Assembly (NCBI RefSeq): GCF_003697845.1
Contig: NZ_RDQE01000004.1
Location: forward strand, 215,444-279,443
Reading direction: 5' to 3'
From: Halobellus captivus
GTDB taxonomy: Archaea; Halobacteriota; Halobacteria; Halobacteriales; Haloferacaceae
DNA length: 64,000 nucleotides
A program made the position numbers and the translations under genes. The notes below the pieces were generated by a model. It was not told the origin of the DNA. It ran no database searches and saw nothing but the letters and a program-made list of their open reading frames with translations. Shown piece after piece: positions 59,054 to 64,000 of the stretch (its first letter is position 1; each line of letters starts with the position of its first letter).

Positions 59054-60004
59054 ATGCGCGCGGCCGAACTCGACCCCGAACTCGCGGCGGTCGTCGACGA
59101 ACTCGAGACGCTCGGCCTCCCGGAGTGGCACGACCTCTCCGTCGAGGCCGCGAGACGCCTGGAGGACGAGGTGTTCTCCGGCGAGCCGGAGCCGCCCGTC
59201 GCGAGCGTGCGGGACCTCGCGTTCGACGGGCCACACGGGGAGGTCCCCGTCCGGGTGTACCGACCGGAGGCCGCGGCCGATCCCGACGCGGGGTCGGCGG
59301 CCCGGACCCTCGTCTACTTCCACGGCGGCGGCTGGACGCTCGGGACGCTCGACTCGATCGACGGCCCGTGTCGCGAACTGGCGACCCGGACCGACTCGGT
59401 GGTCGTCTCAGTGGACTATCGCCTCGCGCCGGAACACCCCTTCCCGGTCGCCGTCGACGAGGCGGCCGCCGCGGTCGAGTGGGTCGCGACGGTCGCCGCG
59501 AGCTTCGGCGGCGATCCCGATCGGATCGGGGTCGCCGGCACCAGCGCCGGCGGAACGCTCGCCGCCGTCGCTGCGCTTCACGCCCGCGAGTTCGACGGCC
59601 CCGAGATCGCGGGGCAGTTCCTGTTGTACCCGATCGCCGGCCACGACTTCGAGACGGACTCCTACCGCGAGAACGCCGACGGGCCGCTCCTCACCCGCGC
59701 GGACATGGAGTGGTTCTACGAGCGGTACCTCCGGAGCCCGGTCGACGCCGCCAACCCCTTCGCGGTCCCGCTCCGCGCCGCCGACCTCGGCGACCTTCCG
59801 CCGGCGACCGTCGTCACCGCCGGCTTCGACCCGCTCCGGGACGACGGGCTCGCGCTCGGCGACCGGTTCGCCGAGGAGGGGACCCCCGTCGAGGGTCGAC
59901 ACTACCCGGCGATGGCACACGGGTTCTGTAGCCTCACGGACCGCGTCGCGGTCGCCGAGGAGGCGATCTCGGCGGTCGCCGAGGACGTCCGGTCGCGGCT
60001 GTAG
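59054..60004 (+). CDS. HSL-family carboxylesterase (alpha/beta hydrolase)
   Basis: 316 residues from the ATG at 59054. Oxyanion motif YFHGGGWTLGTL, nucleophile VAGTSAGGTLAA (Ser), the acid in GFDPLRDDGLALGDRF, and His in YPAMAHGFCSLT form the catalytic set of the hormone-sensitive lipase group. It hydrolyses short- to medium-chain esters. The N-terminal cap (residues 1-55) is present, no signal peptide. The true substrate is not known. Confidence 0.92.
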   Translation: MRAAELDPELAAVVDELETLGLPEWHDLSVEAARRLEDEVFSGEPEPPVASVRDLAFDGPHGEVPVRVYRPEAAADPDAGSAARTLVYFHGGGWTLGTLDSIDGPCRELATRTDSVVVSVDYRLAPEHPFPVAVDEAAAAVEWVATVAASFGGDPDRIGVAGTSAGGTLAAVAALHAREFDGPEIAGQFLLYPIAGHDFETDSYRENADGPLLTRADMEWFYERYLRSPVDAANPFAVPLRAADLGDLPPATVVTAGFDPLRDDGLALGDRFAEEGTPVEGRHYPAMAHGFCSLTDRVAVAEEAISAVAEDVRSRL

Positions 60005-60046
60005 CGGTTCCGGTACCCTGAACCGTCTAGCCGGAGACGGGTCCGT

Positions 60047-60400
60047 ATGAGCCTCGTCGGATCCCTGATCGCGTTCCTCGTCGGCCTGCTCGTGGGCGGG
60101 CTCGCGATCTTCGTCGCCGCCGGCGTCGTCACCGGCACTCGGGACTACGGCCACGCCGTGTTCACGGCGCTCGTCGGGGCGTTCGTCTGGGGAGTCTCGG
60201 AGCTGTTCCTCTCGTGGGTACCGGTCGTCGGCGATCTCATCCCGCTTCTCGCGTGGATCTGGGTGATCCGATCGCGGTACGACACCTCGTGGCTCCACGC
60301 CGGGATCATCGGCTTCATCGCGTGGGGCGCGGCGGTCCTGGTCCTGGCCGTGCTCCCGCTCGTGGGGATCACCGACGCGGTCGGCGTCCCGTTCGTCTAG
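60047..60400 (+). CDS. Four-helix membrane protein of unknown function
   Basis: 117 residues with four hydrophobic helices (about 5-28, 38-58, 62-72 and 80-105). The motifs LSWVPVVGDLIPLLAWIWVIRSRY and WLHAGIIGFIAWGAAV are what I would expect of a small haloarchaeal membrane family without a name. It starts 42 bases after the esterase stop on the same strand, so the two may be cotranscribed. Confidence 0.68.
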   Translation: MSLVGSLIAFLVGLLVGGLAIFVAAGVVTGTRDYGHAVFTALVGAFVWGVSELFLSWVPVVGDLIPLLAWIWVIRSRYDTSWLHAGIIGFIAWGAAVLVLAVLPLVGITDAVGVPFV

Positions 60401-60434
60401 AGCGCCCGCGCCCCGCGGGGCGTCGGTGGCCCGT

Positions 60435-61433
60435 CTAGAACAGCGCCTCGCTCGCGTCCAGCGTGTGCGCCGGCCCGCCGACCTCCCAGACGTCGGTGTC
60501 GATCCCGATCTCGGCGATCCGTGACTCGACCTCCTCGACGTGCTCGGCGCGGGTGTTGACGTACACCGACGCGCCGGTGTCCGTCGAGAAGTAGACGTCG
60601 ACGCCGGACTCACGAAGTTCGCGCACCGCGTTGAACACGGCGATCGTCTCGGGCTGCCAGTAGACCCAGCCCGCCGGGCCGGTCATCGTCGTCGCCGTCA
60701 ACGACAACGAGTCGTGTTCGGCGGTCCCGTAGATCCGATCGAAGTCGCCCGTGCGGAGGGCGTCCCTCATCTCCACGAGCTGGTCCTGGACGTGGGCGGT
60801 CCGCGCCTGCATCATGTGGCTCGCGGCGGCCTCGCGGTGGGCCTCCTCGGTCTCCTTGTACGCCGGGACGTGTGCGGCCACGATCCGGAGGTCCGCCTCG
60901 GGATCGAAGCCGTCCTCGCCGACGCCGACGTCGAGCCGGCGGGAACGGCAGTCCGCGTCGTTGAGCCCGGCCTCGAGCAGCGAGTACGCACCGGTCACGG
61001 CCCGGGCGGCCGACGAGGAGCCGCGGCGGGCGACGGTGGAGACCTCCGGAAGCGAGAGGTCGAGCCCCGCGGCCTCCGAAAGCGCCAGCGCGGCCGCGGC
61101 GAAACCCGAGGACGACGATCCGAAGCCGATGTTCGACGGGAAGGAGTTCTCGCTCTCCAGGCGGACGGCGTGGTCGAACCCCGCCAGCTCGCGGACGTGG
61201 TCGACGACGGCGTCGATCCGCTCGGCCGCGCGACCCTCGACCGGATCGCCGCCGATGACGTAGGTGTCCGCCGCGGCGTCCGGCTCCCACTCCACCGTGG
61301 TCGTCGTCGCGGTCGGCGCGGTACAGAGGCTGATGCTGTCGTGGTACGGAAGCCGAAGCTCCGCGTCGCGCATCCCGTGATACTTGACGAGCCCCTGGAT
61401 CGGGTGGGCCCGCGCGGTGACTTTCTCGGTCAT
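60435..61433 (-). CDS. mvaD: Phosphomevalonate / diphosphomevalonate decarboxylase (haloarchaeal type)
   Basis: 332 residues. GHMP-kinase superfamily fold; the substrate pocket reads VKYHGMRDAELRLPYHDSIS, and the nucleotide loop is FPSNIGFGSSSSGFAAAALA. In Haloferax this protein was shown to decarboxylate phosphomevalonate rather than the diphosphate, giving isopentenyl phosphate, part of the alternative mevalonate route to archaeal lipids. The C-terminal YFSTDTGASVYVNT holds the catalytic Asp. ATG at 61433. Confidence 0.9.
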   Translation of the reverse strand: MTEKVTARAHPIQGLVKYHGMRDAELRLPYHDSISLCTAPTATTTTVEWEPDAAADTYVIGGDPVEGRAAERIDAVVDHVRELAGFDHAVRLESENSFPSNIGFGSSSSGFAAAALALSEAAGLDLSLPEVSTVARRGSSSAARAVTGAYSLLEAGLNDADCRSRRLDVGVGEDGFDPEADLRIVAAHVPAYKETEEAHREAAASHMMQARTAHVQDQLVEMRDALRTGDFDRIYGTAEHDSLSLTATTMTGPAGWVYWQPETIAVFNAVRELRESGVDVYFSTDTGASVYVNTRAEHVEEVESRIAEIGIDTDVWEVGGPAHTLDASEALF

Positions 61434-61516
61434 TACTCGGGATGGCGGTCGGCGTCGGATTAGTCGTTGCGATGGCCGGGCGGTGACGGGAGGCGACCGC
61501 TCCTCGCGTGGCCACT

Positions 61517-61572
61517 CGACGACGACGGAGGTCATGCGACGACGACGGAGGACATTCGGCGACGATGGAGGG
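61517..61572. repeat. Three 20-base-period direct repeats
   Basis: CGACGACGACGGAGGTCAT (61517-61535), the near-identical CGACGACGACGGAGGACAT (61537-61555) and a shorter diverged copy (61557-61571) lie 20 bases apart between the divergent mvaD and ferredoxin genes. The unit is low in complexity. It may reflect slippage; the promoters of both genes lie nearby. Confidence 0.65.
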
Positions 61573-61642
61573 ACCTCCCGTCCGCGAACCGCTGCCGTCA
61601 CCGAGGGGAACCCTTTTGCTCCGTTGGCCGGAAGTCGGTTCC

Positions 61643-61975
61643 ATGACCGACTACACCGTCGAGTTCGTCGGCACCGACGAGACGATCGAGGTGTCCGACA
61701 CGGAGACGATCCTCCAGCCGTGTCTCGAGGAGGGGATCGCCCAGGAGTACTCCTGCCGGGTCGGCATGTGTCTCGCCTGTTCCGCGAAGATACTCGAGGG
61801 GGAGGTGACCCAGCCGGCCGCCCGCGGGCTGACCGACGAGGAGGCCGAGGAGTTCGCGCTCACCTGCATGGCGCGCCCGCAGTCCGACCTGAAGCTCGAC
61901 CGCGGGAGGTACCCGCCGAGCATCGAGGGGGACGCGGAGTCAAGCGGGCCGACCGCGGCCGCGGACGACGACTGA
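61643..61975 (+). CDS. 2Fe-2S plant-type ferredoxin
   Basis: 110 residues from the ATG at 61643. Cysteines in YSCRVGMCLACSAKIL (CX4CX2C) and the fourth in ALTCMARPQSDL coordinate a 2Fe-2S cluster in the plant-type fold. It lacks the acidic N-terminal insertion of classic halobacterial ferredoxin and has an Asp/Ala tail instead. It carries electrons for unknown partners. Divergent from mvaD across a repeat-bearing gap. Confidence 0.94.
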   Translation: MTDYTVEFVGTDETIEVSDTETILQPCLEEGIAQEYSCRVGMCLACSAKILEGEVTQPAARGLTDEEAEEFALTCMARPQSDLKLDRGRYPPSIEGDAESSGPTAAADDD

Positions 61976-62019
61976 TCCGGGCGACCGGCCACCGGATCCG
62001 CTCCCGGCTCCTCGACCGC

Positions 62020-62151
62020 TTACAGGTCCCGCGATCGACCCAAGTGGAACAGTTCCCCGCCACAGTCACAGCGACCCGCGGTCTCCGAACGCGCGCCGCA
62101 GTCGAAACACTCGTACAGTTCCTCCCCCGCTTCCGTACAGTTCGGTCGCAT
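62020..62151 (-). CDS. Small rubrerythrin-like zinc protein (DUF7129-like)
   Basis: 43 residues from the ATG at 62151. ELYECFDCGARSETAGRCDCGGEL gives a small rubredoxin-like cluster, with the second half CDCG instead of the common CPxCG, so one ligand may come from a neighbouring Cys. The C-terminal LGRSRDL is typical of small haloarchaeal proteins of this kind. It is convergent with the ferredoxin gene. Such proteins are easily missed because of their size. Confidence 0.75.
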   Translation of the reverse strand: MRPNCTEAGEELYECFDCGARSETAGRCDCGGELFHLGRSRDL

Positions 62152-62423
62152 GGTATGAGGTATCATGCCGATTCGGATAGGTTCGTTCCTTATATCCATT
62201 GTATTCTTTGATCGGGTATGAGGAATAGCAGTGGACGAACGATCGGATCTACGGTTTCTCGCGTCGTAAGTGGAGGACTCAGGGGAGCGATTCGCAAGCG
62301 ACACCGTCGCCGGCGGTTCTTTCCCTCATAGGCCTCCGGGGAGACCCACGGTGCGCGCCTGTCACGAACGAGACCGTTCTACGGCTTGTTCCCGGGGCGA
62401 CCGTAGGGAGGATCCTCGGGGGT

Positions 62424-63218
62424 CTACGCCTCAATGGAGCGATAGAACGAAACCGAGTAAGTCGCGTAAAACCCACCGAGCACCGCGATCCCGACGACGT
62501 AGACGATCACGGCGACCGCGACAAGTACGGGCGAGAATTCAGGGAGCGAGAACGGCAAATCGGCCGGTTGCGGGGTGAAGACAAACGAGGCGAGCCCGCT
62601 GATGCTCCCGATCACGACGCCACCGACCAGAAGGATCAGCGAATACCCGAATGTACTCAAGAGGTTCTGTCGCACGAGCGTGACACTCTGCTTGAAGCCG
62701 GCGACTAATTCGGAACCACTCAACACGACCGCGTGACCGTAGAACTGGATGAAGAACGCGAACAGCAAATACGCGAACAGGGCCAGCAGGCCGACCACAG
62801 TTACGACGGCAAGCACCGCGAGGTTTGGCTGGCCGTTCCCCGCGGCGAAGCCGATGCCTCCGATGATGATCGCGAAAAACGCGACGAAGCCGAGGACGAG
62901 GTTGATCGCGAAGATCGCAAGATACCCCAATAGCAATGTCACGTAGTTCCGCTTCCCCTCGGCGATGAACGTGCCCAATTTGGTCCGTCCGGAAAGCGCT
63001 TCGTCCGCCATGCCAAGAAGGCCACCCTGAATGAACGGCATTGCCAGAAGTAGAAAACCACTCGCGCCGAGCGAAACGGCGGCCGCAAGAATCGGCTGAG
63101 ATGGCTGGAGGAGTAGCTGAGGTAGCTGTATAAGACCGTAGAGCCCGACGAGCACGATGAGGACCGGGTTTCGAAGTAACGCACCGACTGCTGGTGGGAG
63201 GGACTTGAGGGCTGCCAT
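62424..63218 (-). CDS. Six-helix membrane protein (DUF7847-like)
   Basis: 264 residues and six or more membrane helices. The helical pattern (NPVLIVLVGLYGLIQLPQLL at 18-37, then SGFLLLAMPFIQGGLLGMAD, TLLLGYLAIFAINLVLGFVA and more) matches a haloarchaeal family annotated DUF7847. The base composition here is lower in G+C than in most of the window. Function unknown. ATG at 63218. The 272 bases between this gene and 62151 contain no credible gene. Confidence 0.78.
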   Translation of the reverse strand: MAALKSLPPAVGALLRNPVLIVLVGLYGLIQLPQLLLQPSQPILAAAVSLGASGFLLLAMPFIQGGLLGMADEALSGRTKLGTFIAEGKRNYVTLLLGYLAIFAINLVLGFVAFFAIIIGGIGFAAGNGQPNLAVLAVVTVVGLLALFAYLLFAFFIQFYGHAVVLSGSELVAGFKQSVTLVRQNLLSTFGYSLILLVGGVVIGSISGLASFVFTPQPADLPFSLPEFSPVLVAVAVIVYVVGIAVLGGFYATYSVSFYRSIEA

Positions 63219-63254
63219 AGACGGAGATGTACGGCACCTATCCTAAAGGTTGGC

Positions 63255-63395
63255 ATGGTGCTCCGCGGCGGTGTTAAGTTTACAAAACAAACGGGTGCCG
63301 GTGTACAGATCGCTGGTACGGGGAGCAACGTGACGCAGACAGTCACCAAAGCTGTCTGTCCGACCTGCGGAGTGGGATACTTGGGACGGTTCTGA
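63255..63395 (+). CDS. Possible 46-residue protein with a CxxC pair
   Basis: ATG at 63255, stop at 63393-63395. The sequence contains GAGVQIAGTGSNVTQTVTKA and ends CPTCGVGYLGRF. One CxxC pair alone cannot hold zinc, so two copies would have to pair. The coherent beta-like pattern with a Cys motif suggests a real micro-protein. It is divergent from the membrane-protein gene (starts 37 bases apart). No homolog is known to me. Confidence 0.42.
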   Translation: MVLRGGVKFTKQTGAGVQIAGTGSNVTQTVTKAVCPTCGVGYLGRF

Positions 63396-63699
63396 CCAAG
63401 TGGATAGACAAGACCCATTCAGTTTCTGAGCTGTCCCCAATTGTCTGCTGTTCTCTCCGGGCAGTTCCGACGGAATCAACGACTCGGCGATGTACTCCGA
63501 TGACAGAGAGGCCAGAAAGCATCGATCCGAGTACGTTCATGAGGCCGTAGACGGCCGGAGTGTCAAGAGCAGCGAAGAAACGACCATTCCTTATTCCTCG
63601 AACCGATGAGGGCGTAGTGGAGCTTCTGGAGCGCCTGAGGATGAATCCCAATGAGGGCGTGTACGACCTGTCTTACTTTATTCTACAGAATATACATTA
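63396..63699. other. Gap of 304 bases, no convincing gene
   Basis: Lower in G+C than the rest of the window. A 39-codon frame (63490-63609, MYSDDREARKHRSEY...) has an acidic start but no motif. On the minus strand, VVHALIGIHPQALQKLHYAL reads like a stray protein fragment before a stop. These may be relics of a mobile element. I see no terminal repeats. Confidence 0.4.
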
Positions 63700-63882
63700 C
63701 TAATATAAATGTTGTTTGTACTCTGGCTTCATATATCGGATACAGTAGAAAATGAACATCCCGAAGAAGATGAAGAACGCCATCATCGAGACAATGCCCG
63801 AGAAAACAAGCCCGGACGCCCATTCAACGTCTAATATTCCCAAGAGAAGGAGAACGCCAGATACTGTTAATGTTCCCAACAT
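63700..63882 (-). CDS. Small two-helix membrane protein, AT-rich
   Basis: 60 residues from the ATG at 63882 (a TTG at 63900 would add six). Two membrane helices (about 2-20 and 29-50), then the charged C-terminus YMKPEYKQHLY. The codons are AT-rich, unlike the rest of the window. The frame is open upstream to the stop of the transposase-like gene, so the N-terminus may have been cut by insertion. Family unknown. Confidence 0.45.
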   Translation of the reverse strand: MLGTLTVSGVLLLLGILDVEWASGLVFSGIVSMMAFFIFFGMFIFYCIRYMKPEYKQHLY

Positions 63883-63936
63883 CAACAAAAATAGTCCCAA
63901 AAACTGCTCTATTGAAAATGAGGTACATGAGCGGGA

Positions 63937-64000
63937 TCATAGTGTTTTGACGAGTTTCTTGAGGTTGTTGAGTGCGAACGAGAGGATGATCTCACGGAAC
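63937..64000 (-). mobile_element. C-terminal end of a transposase-like gene at the right edge
   Basis: Reading in from the edge, the last 20 codons give FREIILSFALNNLKKLVKTL and a stop at 63937-63939. FREI-x-L-S-x-A-L-x-N-L is a common end of IS5-type transposases, so the rest of the insertion sequence should lie beyond 64000. The terminal inverted repeat cannot be located from one side. The AT-rich stretch from about 63200 supports a recent insertion. Confidence 0.45.

Noticed and set aside
63490..63609. 39-codon frame on the plus strand in the AT-rich patch
   Set aside because: Acidic start but no motif, no promoter and no upstream homology; kept only as part of the gap description.

Overview
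The window is chromosomal DNA of a haloarchaeon, most likely Halorubrum or a close relative. The signs are very high G+C, strongly acidic proteins, many genes with a TATA-like box 25-30 nt upstream of an apparently leaderless start, blue-copper halocyanins, the haloarchaeal mevalonate-pathway decarboxylase, and many small protein families known only from Halobacteria. No taxonomic search could be run, so the genus is an inference.

Layout. 1-1609: 5' part of a Bat-type regulator with a degenerate tyrosine-recombinase-like N-terminus. 1766-4825: acetyl-CoA synthetase, a small acidic protein and an MGMT-like protein whose active-site Cys is Asp. 4931-8915: trpCBA plus the archaeal aromatic-pathway aldolase. 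9076-21272: mixed housekeeping genes with three separate halocyanins, a TbsP-like regulator, RIO-type kinase, acyl-CoA dehydrogenase, dioxygenase, CoxIV-like subunit, acetyltransferase and epimerase. 21339-27057: rubredoxin-like protein, amidohydrolase, YchF GTPase, an AOR-family protein lacking its usual Cys cluster, and a YqeC-like cofactor gene. 28805-29950: sarcosine / N-methyltryptophan oxidase. 30148-34560: HPr and enzyme I facing dhaKLM, a complete PEP-to-dihydroxyacetone phosphorelay. 34676-40182: histidine kinase, stress protein, biotin ligase, cobyrinate amidase and a membrane protein. 40204-41148: a decayed zinc-finger membrane-protein gene with three frameshifts. 41149-47012: EamA exporter with a divergent Lrp regulator, purine phosphoribosyltransferase, chorismate synthase and ZIP transporter. 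47266-52961: gyrB (interrupted by a 433-residue intein) and gyrA. 53045-61975: a second acyl-CoA synthetase, peroxiredoxin, LEA-type protein, TatA, tRNA-Arg(CCU), XPB-like helicase, esterase, mevalonate-pathway decarboxylase and 2Fe-2S ferredoxin. 62020-64000: small zinc and membrane proteins, then an AT-richer patch with the end of a transposase-like gene at the right edge.

How genes work together. TrpC, TrpB and TrpA carry out the last steps of tryptophan synthesis; the adjacent aldolase starts the archaeal route to dehydroquinate, and aroC (44.8 kb) ends the route to chorismate. PtsI, PtsH, DhaM, DhaL and DhaK form a phosphate chain that feeds dihydroxyacetone, probably from glycerol, into central metabolism. 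GyrB and GyrA are translationally coupled.

No CRISPR array, rRNA, prophage or defence island is visible. The most interesting points are two copies of an intergenic element whose hairpin sequence differs but whose structure is kept, the cluster-less AOR-family protein beside YqeC, the gyrB intein with an HNH domain and tandem aromatic/acidic modules, the fragmented gene at 40.2-41.1 kb, and a perfect inverted repeat over the trpC start codon.
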